Shown piece by piece: positions 1 through 9,851 of a DNA stretch of 60,023 nucleotides. Under the pieces are notes generated by a model. The model saw only the letters and a list, made by a program, of their open reading frames with translations. It was not told the origin of the DNA and did not search any database. Source of the DNA: Saprospiraceae bacterium (GTDB lineage Bacteria; Bacteroidota; Bacteroidia; Chitinophagales; Saprospiraceae); the NCBI GenBank assembly GCA_028280415.1, contig JANQLV010000031.1, forward strand, positions 1-60,023. Direction: 5' to 3'. Both the position numbers and the translations under genes were made by a program. How positions within the stretch are numbered: position 1 is the stretch's first letter; every line of letters starts with the position of its first letter.

Positions 1-2
1 TA

Positions 3-242
3 CTTACCCGCAGGAACCTATTGGGAGATATCAGGAATATAAACCCAGTAATTGATGGAGAGGAACTTCGACAAAAAACATTTTCCGGTTTTGATTTGAC
101 AGCAAATATTTATCTAAACTCCGTACAGATGTTTGTTCGTTTATCACAAAACTATACGGATGATTTTGATATACCAGGATTTACCGGTTCACAAGTGACT
201 TTTGGAGTGAATGCAACCGGTAAGCTAATTACTCTAAAGTGA
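3..242 (+). CDS. C-terminal end of a probable outer-membrane beta-barrel protein (5' end outside window)
   Basis: The reading frame is open from the left edge of the window to the stop at 240-242, so only about 79 residues of the C-terminus are present. The visible part alternates polar and hydrophobic residues in strands such as FDLTANIYLN, MFVRLSQNY and VTFGVNATGKLITL, separated by short acidic turns. That is the look of the last strands of an outer-membrane barrel, but no family motif can be recognised in so little sequence. A TTG at 21 is an internal codon, not a start. The gene ends 5 bp from the convergent stop of the next gene. Function is unknown; the barrel assignment is inference. 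Confidence 0.55.
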   Translation, partial: LTRRNLLGDIRNINPVIDGEELRQKTFSGFDLTANIYLNSVQMFVRLSQNYTDDFDIPGFTGSQVTFGVNATGKLITLK

Positions 243-247
243 TTTTA

Positions 248-961
248 TCAGACAGCAATGCAATTTCCTTTTAATAATAATCCATACTCCAACAGATAGG
301 CTGGCATATTGAACCAGGCTTTTGATTCATTAATCACCCAACCGTCGGAGCTTATGACTGTTGCCCCACTTTCAATCAATGCTCTATCGGGATTATAAAC
401 CAACTGTACTTCCCAGGGAAAATTATAAGTCTTTGCAATTTCGAGTAACAAGATTTTAAGGCGACCACTATTCGAAATCGGTTCATCCAATAACCAGAGT
501 ACGGAGTCGACACCAAAGTTTTTTAAGGTTTCGCCAATGAGTTGTATTGCTTCTTCAGTCTTCGCTACTCTTTTATAAGAACCATGTACGCTGGATATAT
601 CCCGATAGCTACCATCCCGGCATCTAAAGAAATAAGCACCGGAAAGAATGCTTTCAAGCAGAATGAGTAAATTAAATCCATCGATAGCAATCTTCCCCTC
701 TTTGATTTGTTCAATACTGATTTGTTTATGTTTTCTGATTTCAATATCCCGTTTTGAGGCACTCATACGCTGAATGGCAATGCGCTGTCTCTTATTTAAT
801 TTATAGCGATTACCCACTATTTGCAGCGCACCATTTGAACCGTATTTTTTACTCAACAAATAACACAGATCATCGACAGCTTCCCGAAATACCGGCCACC
901 ACTTTTCGTTAAACAATTTGTGATCATTAGGATGTTGTCCCCGGTTTCTAATTTTTGTCAT
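248..961 (-). CDS. DUF434-type protein with PIN-like C-terminal domain
   Basis: The 237-residue protein begins with the typical DUF434 opening: RGQHPNDHKLF, then DDLCYLLSKKYG and VGNRYKLNKRQRIAIQRM at about residues 8-65. The second half contains IDGFNLLILLESIL followed by CRDGSYRDISS and an aspartate in WLLDEPISNSGR, which resembles the acidic pattern of PIN-like nuclease folds (DUF5616). The protein is soluble, with no signal peptide. Full length agrees with this conserved family of archaea and Bacteroidota. A nuclease or RNA-processing activity has been suggested by fold only and is not shown here. It is a single-gene unit with a hairpin about 130 bp upstream of its start. Confidence 0.8.
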   Translation of the reverse strand: MTKIRNRGQHPNDHKLFNEKWWPVFREAVDDLCYLLSKKYGSNGALQIVGNRYKLNKRQRIAIQRMSASKRDIEIRKHKQISIEQIKEGKIAIDGFNLLILLESILSGAYFFRCRDGSYRDISSVHGSYKRVAKTEEAIQLIGETLKNFGVDSVLWLLDEPISNSGRLKILLLEIAKTYNFPWEVQLVYNPDRALIESGATVISSDGWVINESKAWFNMPAYLLEYGLLLKGNCIAV

Positions 962-1322
962 AAAGTAAAATTAAAGAATTTGCAGGAAGCTTTTATAAAA
1001 TTATAACAGATAGCTCTCACTCTATTAAAACCTAAAGGAATTTTTAAACCAATTTCACCTTATTTACTATAAAAGTTCTGACATTGCAAAAGCTCATCTG
1101 TTTTTCAGATGAGCTCTCGTTACAATAAAAGACTTAAAAATAAAAGCTATACCCGACAAGTCAGGCTGAGTGCATTTGCGCTCCGGACTTCCTCATCGGA
1201 TATACTATAAATCCTTGCTGGTTTATAAATAATCCTTGAACGGCTTTAGCCTTTATTCAATTCGAATATGCAAACTTCATCGAATAATGCTATAATTCAT
1301 ATTACTAAAAAGTATAGCAAAA
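962..1322. other. intergenic region with a perfect 10-bp hairpin
   Basis: No coding frame is convincing here. The one clear structure is a perfect inverted repeat, AGCTCATCTG at 1091-1100 and its complement at 1106-1115, with a 5-T loop. Read on the minus strand it lies 208 bp after the stop of the S74/T9SS gene and is followed by TTT, so it could act as a weak terminator separating it from the DUF434 gene. The remaining bases are AT-rich and hold nothing recognisable. Confidence 0.5.
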
Positions 1323-3107
1323 CTATTTCTTAATAAACTTAACAGAATTGATGAGTTGGTTTCGTTGATCAAAAGCGGAAATGATATATATACCTGCTTC
1401 AATATTATTCAGGTTGATCCTTTCATTTTCTGTATTTACAGTTTTTATAGTCTTGATTTGCTGACCGGACAAATTAGAAATTATTAATTCCTCTACATTT
1501 TCTAAATTGCTTACATGTAGATAGGTCCCCACAGGGTTCGGAGCAATTGCGATAGGTCTAGCAATACCCGCAGTAGCAGCATTTCCGCTCTGGGAAGTTT
1601 GATTTTTTCTCGTTGATGCTGAAACTAATGTTTCCAGTCTAGTCAATCGCTCTTCCAGACTCTGAATATAAGCATCCTGATCCTCGAGAATTATCTGTTG
1701 TTCTTTCATCGCTTCTACCAATACCGGAATGATCCCCGTGTAGCGAACAGAGAATGATCCTTCTTCCCTACCATAAACCAAATCCGGTAAAACGGTTTTC
1801 AATTCCTGTGCAATAAAACCAATATCTTGTTTATCATTTTTCTTTAACTTATACCTTACACCATTCATGGCAAGGACTTTATCCAGCGCATTATCAATAG
1901 TACGAATATCTTTTTTAAGTCTTCGATCTGAGGATTCAACCACATTACTTGCTCTGATTTCGCCTTCAACGTCTAAATCGAATTCATCACCAAAACCAGG
2001 ATTTGGAATTCTGTTAATCCCTACCCCATCGGCAGAGCCTGATCCCGGGAAAATTGTAACATTTCTACCAGAGCTGATATCAAAATCAAAACCACCGGTA
2101 AGCGTTACGCCACCTCCCATTGTAATTGCTCCAACAGAATTAATATTGTTCCCATTCATGTTCATGTTCGTAGTCGCATTGTGATTTCCAAGATTATCCG
2201 CACCAGTAGGCAAAGTCACTGAATTACCTCCTGAGATTGATAAAGTAGATCCACTAACTGAAAGAGTTTGAGCTGTTCCTGCATCATCCCCATCCCAGAT
2301 ATCTGCGGGGATAGTTCTGGTTTTAACAGCCCCATTTGCATCAGCCACCAATACCGTTAAATCGGTAGTAGAGTTTTGCAAACCGGAGAAGGATACATTA
2401 TTGCTTACTATTAAATCTTTTGATTCGAGACTTTCCTGTACAACAACCTCACCATCCGGGCCAATACTTAGTCTGGTATGGTTATTCAAGGTCATAAAAG
2501 GATCACTGCTTGGTGCCGTCAAAAAGGAAAGGCTTCCATTGCTATCACCAATAATTGCCGTTTTCCCCTGGCCACCTACGCCCTGGAAAACCCCGCCGCC
2601 AATTGTACGCGTACCGGCAAAAGAGATGTATGATCCATCCGTACCATTTTGCATATTATAAGCAATGCCAACACTTGTTCTCACACTATTATCGTCACCA
2701 AGTTTAAAGAGATTTCCTCTCACTGTAAGCCCGCTGAGACCGACTCGCATGGCGTTTGTAGATTCACCTAAAGAATTATAGCTTGTAAAATCCAGCTTTC
2801 CATTAGACGCTATATCTACATCCCAAATATAATTTGCAGCCGGTAGTTCTCCGCCGGATTCATTTCGCTCCAAGCGAAACATAGGAAAGGTAATTAACTT
2901 TCCAGTCAAATCAATTTCTCCATCTTTTGAATTGGAAAATAAATGAAGTTGAGCACTGGGGGCAGTCGGAGCATCAAAACCAATCCCTACAAGCCCGGAC
3001 CGGGAAATGGAAGTGTTCGAACTAGTTGTTGCAGGTGTCCACTGAGCAACTACCATGATTGGAGAAATGAGACCTATCACTATTAATAATAAAAATACTT
3101 TTTTCAT
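1323..3107 (-). CDS. secreted tail-fibre-like protein with S74 chaperone domain and T9SS sorting domain
   Basis: The 594-residue protein has a signal peptide (about 1-21, ending VVAQ), a long Gly/Asn/Ser-rich stalk with short beta repeats, and at about 393-495 an intramolecular chaperone of the endosialidase type (peptidase S74). The hallmarks are SDRRLKKDIRTIDNALDKV, IGFIAQELKTVLPDLV and YTGIIPVLVEAMKEQQ, followed by a leucine-zipper-like coiled coil. In this family the domain trimerises the fibre and usually cuts itself off after the conserved serine. Residues 521-594 (IAPNPVG... GIYIISAF) are a T9SS type A sorting domain, so the protein is exported and probably attached at the surface. The combination suggests a trimeric surface fibre. 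Single-gene transcription unit on the minus strand. Confidence 0.88.
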   Translation of the reverse strand: MKKVFLLLIVIGLISPIMVVAQWTPATTSSNTSISRSGLVGIGFDAPTAPSAQLHLFSNSKDGEIDLTGKLITFPMFRLERNESGGELPAANYIWDVDIASNGKLDFTSYNSLGESTNAMRVGLSGLTVRGNLFKLGDDNSVRTSVGIAYNMQNGTDGSYISFAGTRTIGGGVFQGVGGQGKTAIIGDSNGSLSFLTAPSSDPFMTLNNHTRLSIGPDGEVVVQESLESKDLIVSNNVSFSGLQNSTTDLTVLVADANGAVKTRTIPADIWDGDDAGTAQTLSVSGSTLSISGGNSVTLPTGADNLGNHNATTNMNMNGNNINSVGAITMGGGVTLTGGFDFDISSGRNVTIFPGSGSADGVGINRIPNPGFGDEFDLDVEGEIRASNVVESSDRRLKKDIRTIDNALDKVLAMNGVRYKLKKNDKQDIGFIAQELKTVLPDLVYGREEGSFSVRYTGIIPVLVEAMKEQQIILEDQDAYIQSLEERLTRLETLVSASTRKNQTSQSGNAATAGIARPIAIAPNPVGTYLHVSNLENVEELIISNLSGQQIKTIKTVNTENERINLNNIEAGIYIISAFDQRNQLINSVKFIKK

Positions 3108-3499
3108 AATATTTGAATTTTGCGTTCAACCTACTCTATTCAGGATTTTCGGTAGACTCCTTATCGGTTAAAAATTTATATGCAATCAATATCCTATCAG
3201 CATCTCTGCTGATAGAGTGTTTTTAACTGATCCAATACTTGAAAAGAAAAATCGAGAAATATATTTCTGTCTATGAGCTGTCCTTAGAAAAAGAGGATGT
3301 TATTGCTCATTCCATTAATCCAGAATATTCACTACTGTGACAAAAAGCAATAACTTTTAGGCTAAATAATTATTTTTTAAAAAATCTTTTATGAAGTGTC
3401 ACACCCGCTTATTGAATGGATTAATAGATTATAGCTATCAAATCATCCTGTCTTATGAATTAAAAGGATGAAGATTTTTAAAACTAAAAGACTTAAATA
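3108..3499. other. divergent intergenic region with a terminator-like hairpin
   Basis: This AT-rich gap lies between divergent genes and so must hold both promoters, but no clean TAnnTTTG site was pinned down. A perfect 9-bp inverted repeat, CTATCAGCA at 3194-3202 with its complement at 3207-3215 and a TCTC loop, is followed on the plus strand by GTTTTT. No plus-strand gene lies upstream for it to terminate; on the minus strand it would lie in the leader of the S74 gene. Its role is unclear. Confidence 0.45.
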
Positions 3500-5170
3500 A
3501 TGAAACAGAACACGACACGCGGAGTCATTCCCAAGCAGGTATTCCTTCTACTTTCACTACTGGTTTCTCTAAGCTCACTCAAGGCTCAAACTATCCAGGT
3601 TGCAACGGATGAAAATAATTTCTACTATTTCAGTATTACTGATGTTGATGAATTCGGTAATCCTCAGCCTTATCTCAATCCGCAAGATTTAGTTTATTAT
3701 CACTTTTCGGATGGCCTTAGTTTGCAAAATATTGCAAATTCGGATGATCCTGTTGCAAGCGTAAAGCGACAGTTCAAAGATGTAAACTATGCCCAGGTTA
3801 TTGCTTATATTGCACGTAAGAACGGTCCACTGGAGTTAGCTACCGGGATTGATGTATTTCCCCTTCCTTGTGCTACTTGTCAGGATCCTTTAGCGAGCAT
3901 GCCTAATGATAAATCGATTAAACTCAGCACAAGCTGGACACCTTTTACCGCATCACAGCTTCCCTCCTTCACTCACAACATTACGAGTCCGACATTTCCC
4001 ACACCCGAGGAGGCCTGGTTTTTTCTAAATGTTCATCTGGAGGATGGAGAGGCTGTAAAAATCAATATTCCCGAAGCATTTTCTGTAGAAGGGGTGATCA
4101 TCAATGAACACTGGGCGCCACTCGTCCAGGGCAACCCGCCCAATTATGCAGTAGGACTCGGAAGTGAATTTAAGAGTATTGAATACACTTCATTAGATGA
4201 AGTATTGATTGAAATACTTGAAGGCAGTATTACGGATCAGGCACAACTCAGCCTCCTACTTAAAGGCAATCCGGGGGATTATCTCTATACGCTCCAAACC
4301 TTTCAGAGTACCTTATATTTTGACAAGGATCGAAACAAGTCCGAAAGCTTCAAGCTAAAAGTAAGAGTCGCTGCTAATCCACATGATCCCAATAAGATCA
4401 CAGCAAAAGATATTGCTGTTTGTACCGGTCAGTCAGAAAGTGCCCCTTATACCTACCGAGTAGATTTTCAAAACCTTGGCGAAGGCTTTGCCGAAGATGT
4501 AATTGTTTATGTAGATATTGATGAAACCATAATGGATGCTTTTTCAATCCATGATTTTAATATCAACAGTACACACGATATTAGTTCAATAGATATTAAT
4601 AGTAACCAGATCGCCTTTCATTTAGACAGCATCTATTTACCCGGTCTGGTGCAAGAATATCCCTATGCTCCAACGGTAGAAGATACCAAGGGTAAAATTC
4701 GCTTCAAATTAAAAACCCATCCCTGCATTGAAGCTCCGCCAATTAATAAGTTTTATACTTCTGGCCTCATCAGATTTATATGCTGCTATGATGAATACGG
4801 AGAAAACCCCAGCATACAAGATACGCCTATGGACAGCATAGAGCAAAAATTTAGTGATGCCTGTGGACTTGATCCCTCATGTCTGGTTGATTTCCCTGAT
4901 ACCGGAAACAATGATATACATGGTTCTGGTGAAGGTATTATTTATCCAAACCCTTTTAGCGAAAGTTTATTTATTAACCTTGATCCGGTCTCAGGTCCGG
5001 TTCAAATCCGAATAGAGGATGCAAATGGAATTACCCAAGACAGTAGAAATATAGAGCAGCTTAGCGGCGAAGTAATTGAAATCAATACTCAGGGTTTAGC
5101 CAGTGGCACTTATTTCGTCAGTATTATTATGGAAAACGAAATTAACACATATATGATCGTGAAGCCATGA
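3500..5170 (+). CDS. secreted T9SS protein with DUF7619-like domain, upstream partner of a CHAT protein
   Basis: The protein has 556 residues. A signal peptide is visible at about 12-30 (VFLLLSLLVSLSSLKAQ). The segment at about 290-440 starts ANPHDPNKI and continues with YTYRVDFQNLGEGFAEDVIVYVDID and IAFHLDSIYLPG; this matches the Bacteroidota domain found just before sorting signals (DUF7619, an Ig-like module). The C-terminus from about residue 483 (YPNPFSESLFIN... GLASGTYFVSI) is a T9SS type A sorting domain. Several cysteine pairs (CATC, CCYD) suggest disulfides outside the cell. It ends 52 bp before the CHAT gene on the same strand, so the two are probably co-transcribed and this protein could be a client or companion of that putative protease (inference). 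Confidence 0.82.
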   Translation: MKQNTTRGVIPKQVFLLLSLLVSLSSLKAQTIQVATDENNFYYFSITDVDEFGNPQPYLNPQDLVYYHFSDGLSLQNIANSDDPVASVKRQFKDVNYAQVIAYIARKNGPLELATGIDVFPLPCATCQDPLASMPNDKSIKLSTSWTPFTASQLPSFTHNITSPTFPTPEEAWFFLNVHLEDGEAVKINIPEAFSVEGVIINEHWAPLVQGNPPNYAVGLGSEFKSIEYTSLDEVLIEILEGSITDQAQLSLLLKGNPGDYLYTLQTFQSTLYFDKDRNKSESFKLKVRVAANPHDPNKITAKDIAVCTGQSESAPYTYRVDFQNLGEGFAEDVIVYVDIDETIMDAFSIHDFNINSTHDISSIDINSNQIAFHLDSIYLPGLVQEYPYAPTVEDTKGKIRFKLKTHPCIEAPPINKFYTSGLIRFICCYDEYGENPSIQDTPMDSIEQKFSDACGLDPSCLVDFPDTGNNDIHGSGEGIIYPNPFSESLFINLDPVSGPVQIRIEDANGITQDSRNIEQLSGEVIEINTQGLASGTYFVSIIMENEINTYMIVKP

Positions 5171-5222
5171 AAACTTGATTGACTTGCCGTATATTAGGAG
5201 TCCTTTTTAACCCCGATGTCAA

Positions 5223-8099
5223 ATGAGAAATCTTAAACAACTCCGCTGTATATATTATATATGGATAACAATAGGGCTAATACAATTCGCACCAATTAAT
5301 AGCTTAGCCCAAGATCAAACAGCCCAGGCCGATAGCCTGGGCTTTAGGCTTTTAGAAGAGACCAATGCCTGGCGAGCTAAAAATAATTTATCAAAAGCGA
5401 ATATGACTTGCCTCCAGACCGCTCAAATATTTTTTGATCAGAAAAACTGGAAAGCACTTGAGGATGCCTATGAAGCTTTATACCGCAACTATCGAATTAC
5501 AAATACAAAGCAAGAATTTCAGTCTATCATTGATTACTTTGCTCAGGCCGACAGTTTACTTTCCACTCTGCCTCAGGATACGGCGCTAAATGCCAAAGCC
5601 AGGGTACTGGGGCGAAGCGCATATTTGTATCATCGCCGGGGGGATTATCCAGAAGCATTGAATTATTATGAACGGGCCCTTATTCCTGCCGAGCAAGTAA
5701 ATGATCCGTATTTTCTCCTTCGCCTGTATAGTAGTGCCGCGTCGATACTTTGGGCACTGGCAGATGACCAGCGAGCGCTCCATTATAGAGATAAAGCCAT
5801 CTCTATGGCTTATGCACAAAAGGATACCATTGCTATCGTTTATAATCTGACTGAATCGGGGATCAACTGGAGTACCATAGACCCGCTCAGAGCTGTTCCC
5901 TATTTCAAAAAATCTTTAGCATTGGAACCAAGGAACTCCTTGACCCTGGCTTTGCTTTCCAAAACTTATTTACTGGAGGAAACCAGGGATTATAAAGCAG
6001 CAATGCGCACAGCTCAAAAAGCACTCAAATATGCGAATTGGGATACCGAAAAGTCAGATGCATTACATCAAGTCGGGAGGGTTTATTTTGATTTAAAAAA
6101 ATATGATCGAGCACTGGAATACTATCGACAGGCACTCGAATATGGCAAGCAAGGGTACGGAGAAGGACATCCGGAGTATCTCAAAATATTTAAATATATG
6201 GGCGATGCCTATCGCGCAAAAAAGCAATTCACATCCGCACTCAAAGCCTATAACCAATGTTTAGATAAACTACTGCCTCTTTTTAAACCCAAGTCTCCGG
6301 ATCAGAATCCAAAAGTCGAGCAATTGATAAATTACAGTGTCTGGATTTTAGAATCATTACAAGGTAAAAGCGAAGCCTACAGCCAAAGATTTAAAGAAAA
6401 CAAAAAAATAGAAGATAAACTCAAAGCGCTATCCACTGCCGAGTTAAGTATTCAGTATTTGCAAAAATTAGAGCAAAGTTACGGACAGGACGAATCAAAA
6501 TATCAGATGCGCAATCATTATTATTCGATTAGTGAATCTGCTATTGCCATCGCCTTTGACTTAGCTGATTACACCAATGACAAGCAATACCTTGAAAAGG
6601 CTTTTGCTATTTCTGAAAATAACAAAGCGCTGGTCTTATCGGAAACACTTTTTCGAAAGGAAATAAAACAATTTGCCGGTATTCCAGATAGCTTATTGCA
6701 ATTAGAGAAACAATATCATGAAGAAATTTCTTTTTGGAAGAAAAAGATTTTTAATGCAGAAGAGCAGGAGTTAAGGGATACACAAGATAGTTTGTTTAGT
6801 GCTTCCCGGGAATTAGAAAAATTTGAACAGCGATTAGAGAAAGATTATCCGGATTATGCTTCTGCAAAGTTTGGTCACTTCATTCCTCAGCGCATTAGCG
6901 ATATTCAGGAGGCATTATCCGATAGCAGTTTACTGATAGAATATTTTCTGACCGATTCAAGCATTTGTTTTTTTGCTATCGACAAAAATAGCTTCCAGGC
7001 TTTGCGCCGGCCCAAAGAAGCTGGTTTTGATCAACAATTGGATCGTTTTTTACAAACCATTAATGATTGGAAATTCGTACAGGATTCTTCCGCTGTAGCA
7101 AGCCGGGATTTTTTGCACTCCGCACATTTTTTATACAAAAATCTATTTCATAACTTTTTGGAGCAAAGCCCTCCCCAAAAGCTGATCATCATTCCGGATG
7201 GTAAACTTGGCCTGCTTCCTTTTGGGCTACTATTAACCAAACCATACGAAGGAAAATGGACGGATCGGGACATACCCTTTTTAATAAAACAAGTACCCAT
7301 TAGTTATCAATTCTCAACTAAGTTCCTCAGCAAATCCATCTCTCCCCTTTCTGGAAAATGGGGTGGTTTTGGAGCCGAGTACAATGAAAGTTTTATAGAA
7401 GATGCCAGCAGCCTTTCCCTCAGAGATGAAGGCAGACTGCCCTACGCTGATGATGAGGTACGTATGATTGCCAATTTTACCGGAGGAACGCCCTGGTTGA
7501 ACGAAGAGGCTACCCGGGCCAATTTCCTCAATTATGCTCAGGACTACGGTATCCTACACCTGGCTACTCACGGTATTCTGAATCAAAAAAATCCCTTGCA
7601 GTCTCATCTGCTTTTCTCCAGGTCATTAGCCAGTGAAGAGGTTGCTGTATATGCACATGAGATTTACGCTATGCAATTAAACGCTGGGCTTACCGTGTTA
7701 AGTGCCTGCAATACCGGAGCTGGAACATGGAAAAGAGGTGAAGGTATTATGAGTCTGGCCAGAGCTTTTTCTTTTGCTGGTTGTCCGAGTGTCGTCATGA
7801 GTATGTGGAGTGTATCGGATCAGTCTACGGCCAAGATCATGACCGATTTTTATAAAAACCTGCAAAAAGGACAGTCCAAGGACCTTGCACTCCAGCGCGC
7901 AAAATTGAATTATCTGCAAAGTGCATCAACGGAATATACCAAGCCAATTTATTGGGCAAGCTTTGTTGCCATCGGGGATATGTCAACTATACCCATGACA
8001 GGGCCCGAAAATCATTACTGGTGGAAAAGGGGATTATTCATCACAATTGTCATCTTATTGTTTCTTATATATACTTTTCAAAAAAAGAAATTAGAATAA
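5223..8099 (+). CDS. TPR-CHAT domain protein, putative membrane-anchored caspase-like protease
   Basis: The 958-residue protein has an N-terminal signal-like hydrophobic segment (about 10-29), then tetratricopeptide repeats between about 120 and 350 (for example YHRRGDYPEALNYYERAL, YFDLKKYDRALEYYRQAL), a helical linker, and a C-terminal CHAT domain. The catalytic dyad expected for this clan CD fold is visible: His783 in LHLATHG and Cys829 in LSACNTGAG, followed by GEGIMSLARAFSFAGCPSVVMSMWSVSD. A single membrane segment at about 937-953 precedes a lysine-rich end. CHAT proteins are separase/caspase relatives, often activated by partners and cutting a dedicated target. The gene follows a secreted T9SS protein and lies near an ECF sigma/TPR pair, a common grouping in Saprospiraceae-like genomes (family knowledge). 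The target is unknown. Confidence 0.9.
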   Translation: MRNLKQLRCIYYIWITIGLIQFAPINSLAQDQTAQADSLGFRLLEETNAWRAKNNLSKANMTCLQTAQIFFDQKNWKALEDAYEALYRNYRITNTKQEFQSIIDYFAQADSLLSTLPQDTALNAKARVLGRSAYLYHRRGDYPEALNYYERALIPAEQVNDPYFLLRLYSSAASILWALADDQRALHYRDKAISMAYAQKDTIAIVYNLTESGINWSTIDPLRAVPYFKKSLALEPRNSLTLALLSKTYLLEETRDYKAAMRTAQKALKYANWDTEKSDALHQVGRVYFDLKKYDRALEYYRQALEYGKQGYGEGHPEYLKIFKYMGDAYRAKKQFTSALKAYNQCLDKLLPLFKPKSPDQNPKVEQLINYSVWILESLQGKSEAYSQRFKENKKIEDKLKALSTAELSIQYLQKLEQSYGQDESKYQMRNHYYSISESAIAIAFDLADYTNDKQYLEKAFAISENNKALVLSETLFRKEIKQFAGIPDSLLQLEKQYHEEISFWKKKIFNAEEQELRDTQDSLFSASRELEKFEQRLEKDYPDYASAKFGHFIPQRISDIQEALSDSSLLIEYFLTDSSICFFAIDKNSFQALRRPKEAGFDQQLDRFLQTINDWKFVQDSSAVASRDFLHSAHFLYKNLFHNFLEQSPPQKLIIIPDGKLGLLPFGLLLTKPYEGKWTDRDIPFLIKQVPISYQFSTKFLSKSISPLSGKWGGFGAEYNESFIEDASSLSLRDEGRLPYADDEVRMIANFTGGTPWLNEEATRANFLNYAQDYGILHLATHGILNQKNPLQSHLLFSRSLASEEVAVYAHEIYAMQLNAGLTVLSACNTGAGTWKRGEGIMSLARAFSFAGCPSVVMSMWSVSDQSTAKIMTDFYKNLQKGQSKDLALQRAKLNYLQSASTEYTKPIYWASFVAIGDMSTIPMTGPENHYWWKRGLFITIVILLFLIYTFQKKKLE

Positions 8100-8247
8100 T
8101 TCTGTCAAACTCACTATATTGCAAAAGCTATACGAATTAAAACTAAACCTCTCTTGTCAACACTTAGTTGATATTCGTTAAAACCCCATACTTACAATTG
8201 CCTTAGATTAAGACTATTCTGATTTGTAAATATTATTATTCGGCTTT

Positions 8248-8270
8248 AGGTTAGTTTTTGAAATTAACCT
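8248..8270 (+). other. leader hairpin before the propeller gene
   Basis: AGGTTAGTTT at 8248-8257 pairs with AAATTAACCT at 8261-8270 (ten pairs, one G-U, loop TTG). It lies 40 bp before the start at 8310 and could be a leader structure or a weak end to the CHAT transcript; no T-run follows. Confidence 0.35.
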
Positions 8271-8309
8271 GAGCTAGTTATTTTATTAATCAATTAAAAG
8301 TAGTAAAGC

Positions 8310-9797
8310 ATGAAAAAAAGCAGAATTGTACTTTTTATTTTCATTTTTATTTTTTTGAATGGAACGCCCTCCTGGGCTCAAATTCAGCTAGGGCAGGTTA
8401 TATATGGAGAGACTCCTGGTGACAATTTTGGTTGGATAACGGCTATTTCAGATGATGGAACAGTCGTGGCAGCCGGTGCCCCATATTCCGATGGCAATGC
8501 TTCCAACAGTGGTTATGTAAAAGTATTTAAATGGGATGGAACGGACTGGAATCTGTTAGGCGAAAAGATCGAAGGAAATGATGCTGAAGGTTTCTTTGGT
8601 TTTTATATTTCTTTATCTAATGATGGGAATACACTAGCAGTAGGTACTCCATTTACTGGTGCTGATGATTCTCCCTTTGGCAGAGTCAGTGTTTATAATT
8701 GGGATGGTACGAACTGGAATCAGCTCGGAGAGGATTTAATTGGAGAAGTTCAGGGTGACCTTTTTGGTCGTTCACTCTCCCTGTCAGGGGATGGCTCTAT
8801 TTTGGCGGTAAGTGCAGAAAGAAACCCAGGAGGTCAGGGCGCAGCCGGGCAGGTCAGAATTTTTGGATGGGATGGCAGTAGCTGGAACCAAGTCGGAGAA
8901 AATATCAATGGCGAAGGTATAGTCGATTTATCTGGCAGGTCCCTTGCACTTTCTGATGATGGTAAGCGGCTTATCATCGGAGCAATTTTTAATGAAGATG
9001 TAGGATTTCATGGCGGTCACGCCCGTGTCTTCGAATGGGATGGTACGCAATGGCTACAGCTCGGAATGGACTTAGATGCCGAAGAGGAATTAGATCTTTA
9101 TGGTTCTTTTGTTACGATATCTGCGGATGGGAACACCATTGCAATTTGCGCTCCGATCGGCAATAATTCTACGAATGGTTTTAATTCCGGTTATGTTAAA
9201 GTATTTGACTGGGATGGTACGAACTGGAATCAGTTTGGTCAAACACTCGAAGGGGAAGCTTCACTCGAAAGTTTTGGCTGGTCGATTTCGCTGTCTTCCG
9301 ATGGCAGTCTTATTTCCATAGGTATACCCAATAAAAACAGTAATGGAGAAGACGCCGGTAGAGTCAGTTTTTTTGAACGGGCCGGAAATTCCTGGGTAAA
9401 TATTTGGGATAATATTGATGGCGATGCCGTGGAGGATATTTTGGGGAGGTCACAGGCCATGACACCAGATCATAACTTTATGGTAGTTGGCGCAAACGGT
9501 CATGATGATAATACCGGATTAATCAAAGTTTTTGGTCTTAATCCACTTTCGATCAACACGCTTTTTAACGATGCAATAAGTATTGAGGTTATACCGAATC
9601 CAGCCAGTCAATATCTGAGCTTTCCGAATATTGAAAACGGCGAGGTTACTTTCTTCGATACGAAAGGGCAGCTCATAAAGAGAAAGATGCTCCGCAATCA
9701 AACACTTGATATTTCTGACTTACCGAATAATATGTACTTTGTCTTGATAAAAACGGAGGATAAAGCATTTATCAGTAAAGTGGTGAAGCAGGATTAA
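8310..9797 (+). CDS. secreted beta-propeller (FG-GAP-like) protein with T9SS sorting domain
   Basis: After a signal peptide (about 1-24, ending SWAQ) the 495-residue protein consists of about seven repeats of roughly 55-60 residues. Each contains a version of VKVFKWDGTDWNLLGE followed by GxSxSLSxDGxxLAVG, which is the blade pattern of FG-GAP/integrin-like propellers. From about residue 429 (VIPNPASQYLSF... LPNNMYFVLIK) there is a T9SS type A sorting domain. Such proteins are exported and act in adhesion or binding, with no catalytic residues expected. It is followed by a long hairpin that also closes the convergent sigma-factor unit. The ligand is unknown. Confidence 0.85.
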   Translation: MKKSRIVLFIFIFIFLNGTPSWAQIQLGQVIYGETPGDNFGWITAISDDGTVVAAGAPYSDGNASNSGYVKVFKWDGTDWNLLGEKIEGNDAEGFFGFYISLSNDGNTLAVGTPFTGADDSPFGRVSVYNWDGTNWNQLGEDLIGEVQGDLFGRSLSLSGDGSILAVSAERNPGGQGAAGQVRIFGWDGSSWNQVGENINGEGIVDLSGRSLALSDDGKRLIIGAIFNEDVGFHGGHARVFEWDGTQWLQLGMDLDAEEELDLYGSFVTISADGNTIAICAPIGNNSTNGFNSGYVKVFDWDGTNWNQFGQTLEGEASLESFGWSISLSSDGSLISIGIPNKNSNGEDAGRVSFFERAGNSWVNIWDNIDGDAVEDILGRSQAMTPDHNFMVVGANGHDDNTGLIKVFGLNPLSINTLFNDAISIEVIPNPASQYLSFPNIENGEVTFFDTKGQLIKRKMLRNQTLDISDLPNNMYFVLIKTEDKAFISKVVKQD

Positions 9798-9803
9798 TTA
9801 ATA

Positions 9804-9840
9804 CGCTATTCGAGCTTCGAGAGTTGAAGCTCGAATAGCG
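9804..9840. terminator. bidirectional hairpin between convergent genes
   Basis: A perfect 15-bp stem (9804-9818 with 9826-9840, 7-base loop) lies between the convergent stops at 9797 and 9852. T-runs are poor on the plus side and partial on the minus side, so it may act by stem stability and as an mRNA end protector rather than as a classic intrinsic terminator. Confidence 0.7.
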
Positions 9841-9851
9841 AAAAACGACTC

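Noticed and set aside
2401-2661. antisense frames in the S74/T9SS gene
   Set aside because: Mirror of biased codons on the coding strand; proline-rich nonsense translation.
3194-3224. hairpin plus T-run as a terminator
   Set aside because: No plus-strand gene lies upstream of it, and on the minus strand it would sit in a leader; kept only as a structure in the intergenic entry.
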